A DNA stretch of 64,000 nt, taken from the NCBI RefSeq assembly GCF_022662535.1, contig NZ_JAKQYM010000002.1:310001-374000 (forward strand), in the 5' to 3' direction. The notes beneath the pieces are model-generated. The model was not told the origin of the DNA, did no database searches, and saw only the letters and a program-made list of their open reading frames with translations. A program made the translations under genes and the position numbers. Each line of letters starts with the position of its first letter. Positions within the stretch are counted from its first letter, which is position 1. Of this stretch, positions 52,973 to 61,281 are shown in pieces. The DNA is from Polaribacter marinus (lineage in GTDB: Bacteria > Bacteroidota > Bacteroidia > Flavobacteriales > Flavobacteriaceae).

Positions 52973-53005
52973 TTTTTTATCTCACAACTTAGGAGCTCTT
53001 ATTTT

Positions 53006-53040
53006 ATTTAAGTGGGATTATGTCACTTAAATTTCTTTTA
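53006..53040. terminator. Terminator after the BASS gene
   Basis: ATTTAAGTG (53006-53014) pairs with CACTTAAAT (53024-53032) around GGATTATGT; followed by TTCTTTT. Confidence 0.65.
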
Positions 53041-53115
53041 CATCAATTATTGAATTGATTATGCTTGTTCTGTTATTGATTTTAAGCGGTAAAAAATACA
53101 TGATACTTTTTCTAT

Positions 53116-53463
53116 TTATTTCATGTATTCATCAAAAGTACCATCATTATAAAATACTACAATTCGCTGTATTGTTTTTCCGTCATTAGAATTCGTTGCA
53201 AATAAAGATGGAGCAGAAGTGGTGTTCTTTTCTTCTTTTTTAGGAAAGCTTCCTTTGCCATTTAACAACCATTGAATATCTACATCATTAAATTCTGAAG
53301 TAACTTTTAAAATAAAATCTAAACTAGGTTTATTTCTTCCAGACAAAATATGAGAAATACTAGAACGCTGCACTCCAACTTTATCAGCAAATAAAGAGGC
53401 TGATAATTGATGAAAATCCATCACTTTTTTTAAACGAGAAGTAAATTCTAAAGTGTTTATCAT
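53116..53463 (-). CDS. XRE-family transcriptional regulator
   Basis: 115 residues. HTH domain at about 6-63 (LKKVMDFHQLSASLFADKVG, then VQRSSISHILSGRNKPSLDF), followed by a short linker and a C-terminal strand-rich tail with IQRIVVFYNDGTFDEYMK. This tail is a shared feature of a flavobacterial XRE subgroup of unknown ligand. It is divergent from the M14 carboxypeptidase gene. The 294-base gap contains four TTACA-type palindromes, one in front of its own start, so autorepression and control of the peptidase are likely. Confidence 0.82.
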   Translation of the reverse strand: MINTLEFTSRLKKVMDFHQLSASLFADKVGVQRSSISHILSGRNKPSLDFILKVTSEFNDVDIQWLLNGKGSFPKKEEKNTTSAPSLFATNSNDGKTIQRIVVFYNDGTFDEYMK

Positions 53464-53481
53464 TGTAACTTGGTAAAGGTA

Positions 53482-53493
53482 TACAAATGTAAA
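53482..53493. promoter_or_regulatory. Putative XRE operator before the xre gene
   Basis: On the minus strand this reads TTTACATTTGTA, the same 12 bases as at 53712-53723 on the plus strand. It lies 19 bases before the xre start codon, where a repressor would block its own transcription. Confidence 0.45.
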
Positions 53494-53678
53494 GTATCTT
53501 AAATCAATAACAAAACAATTCTAAAACAATCGATATTTTACGTTCTTATTAGTTAAATATAAGCTTTATATAAAATACGTAAGTGATTGAAATATAGATT
53601 TTTGAAATTCATGTATAAATAAAATCAATTCAATGAAATTAAACAATTTACACAAGTTGCTTTATAAAAAGCATATGT

Positions 53679-53748
53679 TTACAAAAGTAACAATTAAGCT
53701 TGATTTTTGAATTTACATTTGTAACATGTTTACAGTTTACAATTGTAA
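53679..53748. promoter_or_regulatory. Cluster of three 12-bp palindromic operators
   Basis: TTACAAAAGTAA (53679-53690), TTACATTTGTAA (53713-53724) and TTACAATTGTAA (53737-53748); the first is a four-base-arm palindrome and the other two are perfect 5-bp (or longer) palindromes. A half site TTTACA lies at 53729. They end nine bases before the -33 box of the M14 gene. Confidence 0.5.
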
Positions 53749-53756
53749 TCTTTTAG

Positions 53757-53787
53757 TTTGATGACAATTGTGAATAGTCTATTTTTG
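53757..53787 (+). promoter_or_regulatory. Promoter of the M14 carboxypeptidase gene
   Basis: TTTG at 53757-53760, 19 bases, TATTTTTG at 53780-53787: a full Bacteroidota consensus. It shows that the TTG/ATG codons at 53758-53763 are promoter sequence and fixes the start at the ATG at 53812, 24 bases after the -7 box. Confidence 0.6.
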
Positions 53788-53811
53788 TTATTTACTAGAA
53801 AAATATTTAGC

Positions 53812-54861
53812 ATGAAGATTTTATCCACAGATTTTTTAGAAACAATATTTAAAGAACAAAAAGAAAATACCCTTTTTGGAAAGTGGATTACATTTAAAGA
53901 CATTAAAGATTTATTTAATAAGCACAATAAAATCTTTCAAATTTCAGAAATAGGAAGCTCTGAAGAAGGCAGGCCAATTTTACAATTAAAAATAGGTACT
54001 GGTAAAAAGAGAGTTTTCTTATGGTCTCAAATGCACGGAAATGAAAGTACTGGAACAAAAGCATTGTTCGACTTATTTAATTGTTTTTCCAATTCTAATA
54101 AAGATGAGTTAAAAACTATTTTAATTGAATGTACTTTATTGTTTATTCCAATGCTAAATCCTGATGGAGCTAAAGCATATACTCGAGTAAATGCAAACAA
54201 CATAGATTTAAATAGGGATGCTGTAGAAAAAATAGCCAAAGAAAGTAAACTTTTAAGAAGTGTTCTAGAAGATTTTAATCCTCAATTCTGTTTTAATTTA
54301 CACGATCAAAGAACAATTTTTGGAGTAGAAGGAACAAAGAATCCTGCAACAATATCTTTTTTAGCACCTTCAGAAGAAGTAAGCAGAACAATAACAGAAG
54401 GTAGAAAACAAACCATGAATGTTATTGTTGCTATGAATAAAATGTTACAACAAATAATTCCTGATTTTGTAGGTAGATATACAGATGAATTCTATCCAAC
54501 TGCAACAGGAGATAATTTTCAAAAATTAGGATATAACACCATTTTAATAGAGTCTGGTCATTATATTAATGACTACACTAGAGAAGACTCTAGAAAATTT
54601 ACTTTTTACTCTATATTACAAGGCCTTTATCATATTGCATCTTCATCAAACTTCAATACCTATAAAGAATATTTTAACATTCCTAATAATGATAAAATAT
54701 TTTATGATGTTATACATAGATATTCAAATCCTAAAAATGATATAGCATTTCAATATGAAGATAAAATTATTGCTAACAGACTCGTTTCAAATTTGATAAA
54801 AGTTGAAGAAGAAGTAAGCAAAACAAAAATTGGACATAGCGAAATCGTTTTCGACGAATAA
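53812..54861 (+). CDS. M14 family zinc carboxypeptidase
   Basis: 349 residues from the ATG at 53812 (MKILSTDFLETIFKEQKENT). Zinc site: HxxE in WSQMHGNESTG and the distant His in FCFNLHDQR. Substrate-binding elements are NPDGAKAYTRVNANNIDLNRDA, and the catalytic Glu is in TILIESGHY. No signal peptide, so it acts in the cytoplasm, unusual for pancreatic-type M14 enzymes but known for the succinylglutamate-like/AGBL-type group. The preceding operators suggest that the divergent XRE protein controls it. Confidence 0.85.
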   Translation: MKILSTDFLETIFKEQKENTLFGKWITFKDIKDLFNKHNKIFQISEIGSSEEGRPILQLKIGTGKKRVFLWSQMHGNESTGTKALFDLFNCFSNSNKDELKTILIECTLLFIPMLNPDGAKAYTRVNANNIDLNRDAVEKIAKESKLLRSVLEDFNPQFCFNLHDQRTIFGVEGTKNPATISFLAPSEEVSRTITEGRKQTMNVIVAMNKMLQQIIPDFVGRYTDEFYPTATGDNFQKLGYNTILIESGHYINDYTREDSRKFTFYSILQGLYHIASSSNFNTYKEYFNIPNNDKIFYDVIHRYSNPKNDIAFQYEDKIIANRLVSNLIKVEEEVSKTKIGHSEIVFDE

Positions 54862-54911
54862 TTTTCTTAAATATTTCTTAGGTTTATTATGCTTTAATTA
54901 AATTAAAATCA

Positions 54912-54919
54912 TAAATTTG
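54912..54919 (+). promoter_or_regulatory. -7 box of the Lrp-type gene
   Basis: TAAATTTG matches TAnnTTTG and lies 31 bases before the ATG at 54951. Confidence 0.4.
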
Positions 54920-54950
54920 CAGTATTAATTGAATAATACTCAAAAAAAAT

Positions 54951-55430
54951 ATGAAAAAATTTACCCTAGACGAAATAGATCATCAAATTTTAGACATCTT
55001 GATTGAAAACGCAAGAACTCCATTTACTGATATTGCAAAACAATTATTAGTTTCAGCAGGAACCATTCATGTTCGTGTAAAAAAAATGGAAGATGAAGGT
55101 ATTATTCAAGGCTCTACTTTAACATTAAACTACGAAAAAATGGGCTATTCATTTATAGCACATGTTGGAGTGTTTCTAGAAAAAACATCAATGACACAAA
55201 GTGTTATTGAAAATTTAAGAAAAATTTCTAATGTAACAGTAGCTTATGTAACTGCAGGAAAGTATAATATTTTCTGTAAAGTTAGAGCAAAAGGAACAAA
55301 CGATGCAAAAGATATTATATATCAAATAGATGATGTTCCTGGAGTTAAAAGAACAGAGACTATGATTGCTTTAGAAGAAAGTATTAATGACAAGAAAAGA
55401 ATGATGCATGCTATATTCAAAGATTTATAA
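54951..55430 (+). CDS. Lrp/AsnC family transcriptional regulator
   Basis: 159 residues, the normal length. N-terminal HTH (LDEIDHQILDILIENARTPF, then TDIAKQLLVSAGTIHVRVKK, about 5-55) and a C-terminal RAM ligand-binding domain (about 70-150: FIAHVGVFLEKTSMTQSVIE; AYVTAGKYNIFCKVRAKGTN). Lrp-type octamers sense amino acids and control their metabolism. The next gene on the strand is a fused branched-chain keto acid dehydrogenase E1, whose substrates derive from branched-chain amino acids; control of that gene is a natural guess. A terminator separates the two. Confidence 0.93.
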   Translation: MKKFTLDEIDHQILDILIENARTPFTDIAKQLLVSAGTIHVRVKKMEDEGIIQGSTLTLNYEKMGYSFIAHVGVFLEKTSMTQSVIENLRKISNVTVAYVTAGKYNIFCKVRAKGTNDAKDIIYQIDDVPGVKRTETMIALEESINDKKRMMHAIFKDL

Positions 55431-55448
55431 AAAGCATTAAATTATAAT

Positions 55449-55482
55449 ATAAATCCTTATCAGAAATGATAAGGATTTTTTT
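55449..55482 (+). terminator. Intrinsic terminator after the Lrp-type gene
   Basis: AAATCCTTATCA (55451-55462) pairs with TGATAAGGATTT (55467-55478), followed by T. Confidence 0.88.
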
Positions 55483-55536
55483 ATGGTATAATATTCTTTA
55501 TTGTTATGTTTGTTATCTTTATGAAATTTATAATTT

Positions 55537-57528
55537 ATGGCAGCAAAAATTGAATTTACTTCAAATTCCTCAATAAGCAAATCTACTTTATTACATTTAT
55601 ATAAAAGCATGTTAAAACCTCGATTAATAGAGGAGAAAATGCTTATCTTATTGCGTCAAGGAAAAATTTCTAAGTGGTTTTCTGGAATTGGTCAAGAAGC
55701 AATTTCTGTAGGAGTTACTCTGGCATTGCAAAAAGAAGAATACATATTACCCATGCATAGAAATTTAGGAGTTTTTACTACTAGAGAAATTCCTTTGCAT
55801 AGATTATTTTCTCAATGGCAAGGAAAAATGAATGGTTTTACAAAAGGAAGAGATAGAAGTTTTCACTTTGGAACACAAGAATATAATATTGTGGGAATGA
55901 TTTCTCATTTAGGCCCACAATTAGGAATTGCAGACGGAATTGCATTAGCAAACAAACTAAAGAAAAATAATAATATTTGCGCTGTTTTTACCGGTGAAGG
56001 AGGAACCAGTGAAGGTGATTTTCACGAAGCTCTTAATGTTGCAGCTGTTTGGAATTTACCTGTTTTATTTTGTGTAGAGAATAATGGCTATGGTTTATCT
56101 ACCCCAATTTTAGAACAATTTAAATGTAAAAATATTGCAGACAAAGGAATTGGTTTTGGTATGGAAAGCCACATTATTGATGGAAATAACATACTGGAAG
56201 TATATACAAAGGTTTCTGAAATTGCAGAAAGCATTCGTAAAAAGCCAAGACCTGTTTTGTTAGAGTTTAAAACCTTTAGAATGCGCGGACATGAAGAGGC
56301 TAGTGGAACAAAATATGTACCCAAAGATTTGATGGATTTTTGGGTAGCTAAAGATCCTTTAGAAAATTTTCAAGAATATTTAAAACAAGAGGGAATTCTT
56401 ACAGAAACTATAGAAGTTTCTTATAAAGAAAAAATTACCCATGAAATAAATAAAAATCTTCAAATTGCTTTTGATGAAGAAAAAATTGTTCCGAATTTAG
56501 AAACAGAATTAAATGATGTTTTTAAACCTTTTAATTATCAAGAAACAAAAGCTTCATCAACCAAAAATAATATTCGTTTTGTGGATGCTATTTCGGATGG
56601 ATTAAAGTTATCTATGGAAAAACATGATGATTTGGTAATTATGGGGCAAGATGTAGCAGAGTATGGTGGTGTTTTTAAAATTACAGATGGTTTTGTTGAA
56701 GCTTTTGGTAAAGAGCGGGTTAGAAATACACCAATTTGTGAATCTGCTATTGTTTCTGCAGCATACGGATTATCGGTAAACGGAATGAAAGCCGTAATGG
56801 AAATGCAATTTGCTGATTTTGTATCGTCGGGTTTTAATCCGATTGTTAATTTATTAGCAAAATCAAATTATAGATGGAATCAAAATGCAGATGTTGTAGT
56901 AAGAATGCCTTGTGGAGCAGGAGTAGGAGCAGGTCCTTTTCACAGTCAAACAAATGAAGCTTGGTTTACAAAGACTCCTGGCTTAAAAGTAATCTATCCT
57001 GCTTTTCCTCAAGATGCAAAAGGTTTATTATCCGCAGCAATAAATGATCCAAATCCTGTATTGTTTTTTGAACATAAAGGATTATATAGATCTGTTTATC
57101 AGGAAGTTTCTGAAGGATATTTTACTACAGAAATTGGAAAAGCTGCTATTTTAAAAGAAGGTAAAGAAATGACTATAATTAGTTATGGAGCAGGAGTTCA
57201 TTGGGTTTTAGAAGCTTTAGAAAAACTACCAGAAATTTCTGCAGAAGTAATTGATTTAAGAACATTACAGCCTTTAGATGTTACAACAATTTACAAATCT
57301 GTTAGAAAAACGGGTAAAGTAATGGTAGTACAAGAAGATTCTTTATTTGGTGGAATCGCTAGTGATATTTCTGCACTAGTTACAGAAAACTGTTTTCAAT
57401 CTATAGATGCGCCTGTAAAAAGAGTGGCTAGCTTAGAAACACCAATTCCTTTTCAATCGGATTTAGAACAACAATATTTATCTAAAAATAAATTACAAGA
57501 AGAAATCCTTAAATTATATCAATATTAA
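55537..57528 (+). CDS. 2-oxoacid dehydrogenase E1, fused alpha and beta subunits
   Basis: 663 residues. Residues about 15-325 match the E1 alpha subunit (ILLRQGKISKWFSGIGQEAI; TPP motif GEGGTSEGDFHEALNV through VLFCVENNGYGLS). Residues about 345-660 match E1 beta (VDAISDGLKLSMEKHDDLVI; GQDVAEYGGVFKITDGFVEAFG; FGGIASDISALVTENCF). It decarboxylates branched-chain 2-oxoacids or pyruvate and passes the acyl group to an E2 lipoyl enzyme, which is not in this window. The fused form is usual in flavobacteria. Substrate preference (branched-chain) is inferred from its family neighbours. Confidence 0.93.
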   Translation: MAAKIEFTSNSSISKSTLLHLYKSMLKPRLIEEKMLILLRQGKISKWFSGIGQEAISVGVTLALQKEEYILPMHRNLGVFTTREIPLHRLFSQWQGKMNGFTKGRDRSFHFGTQEYNIVGMISHLGPQLGIADGIALANKLKKNNNICAVFTGEGGTSEGDFHEALNVAAVWNLPVLFCVENNGYGLSTPILEQFKCKNIADKGIGFGMESHIIDGNNILEVYTKVSEIAESIRKKPRPVLLEFKTFRMRGHEEASGTKYVPKDLMDFWVAKDPLENFQEYLKQEGILTETIEVSYKEKITHEINKNLQIAFDEEKIVPNLETELNDVFKPFNYQETKASSTKNNIRFVDAISDGLKLSMEKHDDLVIMGQDVAEYGGVFKITDGFVEAFGKERVRNTPICESAIVSAAYGLSVNGMKAVMEMQFADFVSSGFNPIVNLLAKSNYRWNQNADVVVRMPCGAGVGAGPFHSQTNEAWFTKTPGLKVIYPAFPQDAKGLLSAAINDPNPVLFFEHKGLYRSVYQEVSEGYFTTEIGKAAILKEGKEMTIISYGAGVHWVLEALEKLPEISAEVIDLRTLQPLDVTTIYKSVRKTGKVMVVQEDSLFGGIASDISALVTENCFQSIDAPVKRVASLETPIPFQSDLEQQYLSKNKLQEEILKLYQY

Positions 57529-57616
57529 TTTTAAAATTGATTTATTTCTGTAAATATTAGTACATTTTTTTTCCTTAAAAGTAATATATTTAAAGCATCA
57601 AAATAAATCCTTAGAA

Positions 57617-58624
57617 ATGAAGAATAAACAAATCATCTTTAAAAAACGACCAATTGGAACTCCAGATACAGATACTTGGCAGTTAGAAACGAATCCTGTA
57701 CCTGAATTACAAGAAGGAGAAATATTAATTCAGCAGCATTATGTTTCTTTAGATCCTGCAATGCGTGGTTGGATGAATGATTCAAAATCATACATTCCTC
57801 CTGTAGCCATTGATGATGTTATGAGAGCGGGTTCTATTGGGAAAATTATTAAAAATAATGGGAATCCTAAATTTGAAGTTGGAGATTGTGTTACTAGTTG
57901 GGGTGGTGTACAACAATATGTTGTAACAAATGGAGATGGTTGGTATAAAGTTGATGAGCGTTTAGCTCCTATGCCAATGTATCTTGGTACTTTAGGTATG
58001 CCTGGAATGACAGCCTATTTTGGTATTACAGAAGTGGGTAAAATTAAAGATGGTGATATTGTATTGGTTTCTGGTGCTGCTGGTGCAGTAGGAAGTATTG
58101 TTGGCCAAATTGCTAAAATTAAAGGATGTATAGTAATTGGTATTGCTGGGGGGAAAGAAAAATGTGATTATTTAATTAATGAATTAGGTTTTGATGATGC
58201 CATTGATTATAAATCTGAAAATATTTATTCTGCTTTAAAGAAAAAATGTCCAAAAGGAATTGATGTTTATTTTGATAATGTAGGCGGAGTTATTTTAGAT
58301 GCTGCTTTAAGTAAATTAAGAATGCATGCAAGAGTGGTTATTTGTGGAGCAATTTCTCAATACAATAACAAATCTAAAATTAGTGGACCAAGTAATTATT
58401 TATCTTTATTGGTAACACGTTCTACTATGCAAGGTATGGTAGTTATGGATTATGTGAAAGATTATGCTATTGCAGCAAAACAAATGGGAATTTGGATGCA
58501 AGAAGGAAAACTAAAATCTAGAGAAGATATTTATGAAGGAATTGAAAACTTTGAAGAAACTTACCAAAGACTATTTTCTGGAGAAAAAAACGGGAAACTT
58601 GTTTTAAAAGTAATCGAAGAATAA
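57617..58624 (+). CDS. NADP-dependent oxidoreductase, MDR family
   Basis: 335 residues. Medium-chain dehydrogenase fold without the Zn site. It opens with KKRPIGTPDTDTWQLETNPV, has LDPAMRGWMNDSKSYIPPV, then the NADP motif VLVSGAAGAVGSIVGQIAKI (about 145-164) and VYFDNVGGVILDAAL (about 215-229). This matches the leukotriene B4 12-hydroxydehydrogenase/prostaglandin reductase group (YfmJ/CurA type), which reduces alpha,beta-unsaturated carbonyls. The natural substrate is not known. The CPXCG gene starts five bases after its stop. Confidence 0.93.
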   Translation: MKNKQIIFKKRPIGTPDTDTWQLETNPVPELQEGEILIQQHYVSLDPAMRGWMNDSKSYIPPVAIDDVMRAGSIGKIIKNNGNPKFEVGDCVTSWGGVQQYVVTNGDGWYKVDERLAPMPMYLGTLGMPGMTAYFGITEVGKIKDGDIVLVSGAAGAVGSIVGQIAKIKGCIVIGIAGGKEKCDYLINELGFDDAIDYKSENIYSALKKKCPKGIDVYFDNVGGVILDAALSKLRMHARVVICGAISQYNNKSKISGPSNYLSLLVTRSTMQGMVVMDYVKDYAIAAKQMGIWMQEGKLKSREDIYEGIENFEETYQRLFSGEKNGKLVLKVIEE

Positions 58625-58628
58625 TATA

Positions 58629-58808
58629 GTGGAACATTTTTTTCAATGTCCACATTGTTGGGAGCGTATTTCAATGCTTTTAGATGCAAGCGTATATCAA
58701 CAAACATATATTGAAGATTGTGAAGTTTGTTGTAACCCAATAGAGATTACATCAATTTTTGAAGAAGGAGAATTAATCTCTTTTCACGCACAATCTATAG
58801 AACAGTAA
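58629..58808 (+). CDS. CPXCG-type cysteine-rich protein
   Basis: 59 residues starting at a GTG (VEHFFQCPHCWERI), five bases after the stop of the oxidoreductase gene. The motif CPHC (residues 7-10) and a second pair ECC-like CEVCCNPIEI (residues about 31-34) mark the CPXCG small cysteine-rich family, a presumed zinc ribbon. Function unknown. No ATG allows a full frame, so the GTG start is inferred from position; the sequence to the stop is otherwise clean, and a terminator follows directly. Confidence 0.8.
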   Translation: MEHFFQCPHCWERISMLLDASVYQQTYIEDCEVCCNPIEITSIFEEGELISFHAQSIEQ

Positions 58809-58810
58809 AG

Positions 58811-58843
58811 AATAAGAATCCTGTAAAAACAGGATTCTTATTG
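58811..58843. terminator. Bidirectional terminator between convergent genes
   Basis: AATAAGAATCCTG (58811-58823) pairs with CAGGATTCTTATT (58830-58842), a perfect 13-bp stem. It overlaps the last codons of the pseudouridine synthase gene on the other strand. Confidence 0.85.
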
Positions 58844-59542
58844 TAACGGATTTTCCCAGTCAAAATTTTCAAACAAAGACTTCCAATCTACTGGAAATGT
58901 AGCTTTTAATAATACATCCTCTGAAGTAAAAGGGTGTTTAAATTCTAGTTTTCCTGCATGTAAAAACATGTTTTTCCAACCAAAGTTTTCGTCAAACATC
59001 ATATCATGGTTCTTATCACCATATTTTGCATCTCCAATTAAAGGATGGCTAATTTTGTTCATATGGATTCTTAATTGATGCATTCTTCCTGTTTTTGGTA
59101 CTAATTCTACTAAACTATAGCGTGATGAATCATAGGGTTTTACGGGTATGTTTAACGTGATTTGTTCTAAGGTTTTTAAATGTGTTAATGCTTCTTTATG
59201 TACATTTGCATCACGTCCTTTTACGGGAGAATCTATGATTTTTGTAGTAGGAGAGTAACCTCTAACAATTCCGTAATATATTTTCTGAATTTCATTGGTT
59301 GTGAATAAATCTTGAAATTTAGAAACATAATGGGTTTCTTTTGCTAACAAAATAATACCTGAAGTTTTTCTGTCTAATCTATGAATAGGGTAGACTTTTA
59401 AACCAGTTTCTTGAAAAATTAATTGTAACAAAGATGTTTCATCTGCAACATTTCTAGAATGATGTGCATGATGTACTAACATATTATTAGGTTTGTTTAC
59501 ACAAATAATATATGCATCTTCAAAAATGATTTCTAAATTCAT
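58838..59542 (-). CDS. RluA-family pseudouridine synthase
   Basis: 234 residues. The catalytic motif is YPIHRLDRKTSGIILLAK (Asp near 57), with GIVRGYSPTTKIIDSPVKGR and the closing LVELVPKTGRMHQLRIHMNK, followed by HPLIGDAKYGDKNHD. There is no N-terminal S4 domain, and the short length fits the TruC-like subgroup, which modifies tRNA uridine 65. The rRNA-directed RluA/C/D enzymes are usually longer or carry S4. The exact target is therefore tentative. Confidence 0.9.
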   Translation of the reverse strand: MNLEIIFEDAYIICVNKPNNMLVHHAHHSRNVADETSLLQLIFQETGLKVYPIHRLDRKTSGIILLAKETHYVSKFQDLFTTNEIQKIYYGIVRGYSPTTKIIDSPVKGRDANVHKEALTHLKTLEQITLNIPVKPYDSSRYSLVELVPKTGRMHQLRIHMNKISHPLIGDAKYGDKNHDMMFDENFGWKNMFLHAGKLEFKHPFTSEDVLLKATFPVDWKSLFENFDWENPLQ

Positions 59543-59572
59543 TATTATAAATTATAGTCAAAAATAGGGTTC

Positions 59573-60784
59573 TTATTGATTTTTTGCTTTGTTTTTATTG
59601 GAGAAATTTAAATACTGAATTAATAGTATTGAAATTGACCCACAAATAAAGAAACCAATAAATAAAGGTAAAGCAGTATTGTTTAAAAAGCCTCCAATAT
59701 ATGTGGCAATAGGAACTGCCATAATAGTAGATACAAACCCATTTATTGCAGCTCCAATACCTGCTATGTGACCTATTGAATTCATAGCTAAAGCTCTTGT
59801 GTTACCAAACAAAAAACCTAATGCAAAAAATTGTATCCAAAAAAAGGCAACTAAAACATAGATACTAGGGTTGCTTTTGCCTGTATACATAAAAATATAA
59901 ATTACAGGTATTATTGTAAAAACAATGGTAAAAATATTTACTAATTTAGACATTCCCCATTTTACTACTAAGGTTCCGTTTAGAAAAGTAGCTATACCAA
60001 TACCAATTGCAAGACCTGCAAAAATAAATGGAAACTCTTCTTTTAAATTGTATTGTTCTTCAAAAATTAGTTGACTTGCACTTAGGTATACCATAAAAGA
60101 TCCAGTAATAAAGCCAGAAAATAAAGTAAAAATTACCGCATCTTTATGTTTTATAAATTCTTTAGTACCATCTATAAAAAGAGAGAATTTAAATTTTTTC
60201 TTGTTTTCTGGTTTTAGTGTTTCGGGTTGTCTTTTCCATAACCAAACCATTACAAAACATCCAAATAGCAATTGGCTATAAAAGATAGATTTCCAACCGT
60301 ATAAGTCTAACATAATTTTACCTATTGCAGGCGCAACAACGGGAACAAGAATAAAAATAACGACAATAAAAGACATTACTTTTGCCATGTAGTTTCCACT
60401 AAACCGGTCTCTAACCATTGCTATACTTATAGTTCTTGGAGCAGAAAGACCAACACCTTGTAAGATTCTACCAAAAATCATCATCTCTAAATTATTTGCA
60501 AAAATACACACCAAACTGGCCATTGCAAAAATGATAAAACCGACATAAATAACTGGTTTCCTTCCAAAACTATCGGATAGTGGACCCGAAATTAATTGTC
60601 CGAATCCCAACCCTAAAAAAATCATGGTAATTAATAACTGGTTATTTTGCTGATCGGTAACATTGATAGATAGACTAATGTCTGTAATCGCAGGTAATAA
60701 AGCGTCTATAGATAATGCCACTAAAGACATTAAAGAAGCCATAATTATTATAAATTCTAACTCGGTTTTTTGTTTAATTTCCAT
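59573..60784 (-). CDS. Multidrug efflux MFS transporter (Bcr/CflA type)
   Basis: 403 residues from the ATG at 60784 (MEIKQKTELEFIIIMASLMS). An upstream in-frame ATG at 60823 would add 13 residues and is rejected as before a usual start. Twelve membrane helices are visible. The MFS motif GQLISGPLSDSFGRKPVIYVG is at about 57-77. SIDALLPAITDISLSINVTD at about 25-44 is typical of the Bcr/CflA group, which expels drugs such as bicyclomycin and chloramphenicol using the proton gradient. The real substrate is unknown. It lies 30 bases upstream of the pseudouridine synthase gene on the same strand. Confidence 0.9.
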   Translation of the reverse strand: MEIKQKTELEFIIIMASLMSLVALSIDALLPAITDISLSINVTDQQNNQLLITMIFLGLGFGQLISGPLSDSFGRKPVIYVGFIIFAMASLVCIFANNLEMMIFGRILQGVGLSAPRTISIAMVRDRFSGNYMAKVMSFIVVIFILVPVVAPAIGKIMLDLYGWKSIFYSQLLFGCFVMVWLWKRQPETLKPENKKKFKFSLFIDGTKEFIKHKDAVIFTLFSGFITGSFMVYLSASQLIFEEQYNLKEEFPFIFAGLAIGIGIATFLNGTLVVKWGMSKLVNIFTIVFTIIPVIYIFMYTGKSNPSIYVLVAFFWIQFFALGFLFGNTRALAMNSIGHIAGIGAAINGFVSTIMAVPIATYIGGFLNNTALPLFIGFFICGSISILLIQYLNFSNKNKAKNQ

Positions 60785-60847
60785 GGAAACAAAAGTAGTT
60801 TTAATTCGTGTAATAAGTAGCAAAAGATCTTTAAAATAAAGGCCAAA

Positions 60848-60880
60848 AAAAAGAGCTGCAAATACTGCAGCTCTCTTTTA
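60848..60880 (-). terminator. Intrinsic terminator after the small membrane protein gene
   Basis: AGAGCTGCA (60852-60860) pairs with TGCAGCTCT (60866-60874). On the minus strand it is followed by a T run. It lies 17 bases after the stop of the gene at 60897-61232. Confidence 0.8.
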
Positions 60881-60896
60881 TTTTATAAGGGAAATC

Positions 60897-61232
60897 TTAT
60901 TCATTTCCTATTTGGTTAATATCTAAACCAGTATTTTCAAACTCAAGATTTAATCCGTCTGTTTTCTTTAGAATAAAGTTTACAATGATGGCACCAATCC
61001 ATCCAACAATAAAGCCTATAATAAAGTATAAAATAGGTGCTAAGATAATCATAATGATACCGCCACCAAATATAGCTCCTAGAGCACCTGCATCAGAACC
61101 TAATCCTATTAAGCTAGTAAATAAGAAAGCAATAGATAACATGATAAAAGACAATAGTGCCATAGTTGCCCCTGTAATAATACCATATTTTACAGCATCA
61201 ACCTTTTTTAGTTTTAATTTTAAATTACTCAT
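60897..61232 (-). CDS. Small membrane protein, unknown
   Basis: 111 residues. After a basic start (MSNLKLKLKKVDAVKYGIIT) there are two long hydrophobic parts, about 17-46 and about 55-86, with a Gly-rich turn (GSDAGALGAIFGGG) between them and a polar tail. The layout resembles DUF3566-type membrane proteins, but I am not sure of the family. No catalytic residue is evident. Flanked by a terminator on one side and the DUF58 gene on the other; probably its own unit. Confidence 0.6.
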   Translation of the reverse strand: MSNLKLKLKKVDAVKYGIITGATMALLSFIMLSIAFLFTSLIGLGSDAGALGAIFGGGIIMIILAPILYFIIGFIVGWIGAIIVNFILKKTDGLNLEFENTGLDINQIGNE

Positions 61233-61281
61233 AATATATTAATTAGTTAGTTAGTATGAACAGCTAAAGTAAGGAAATCAT

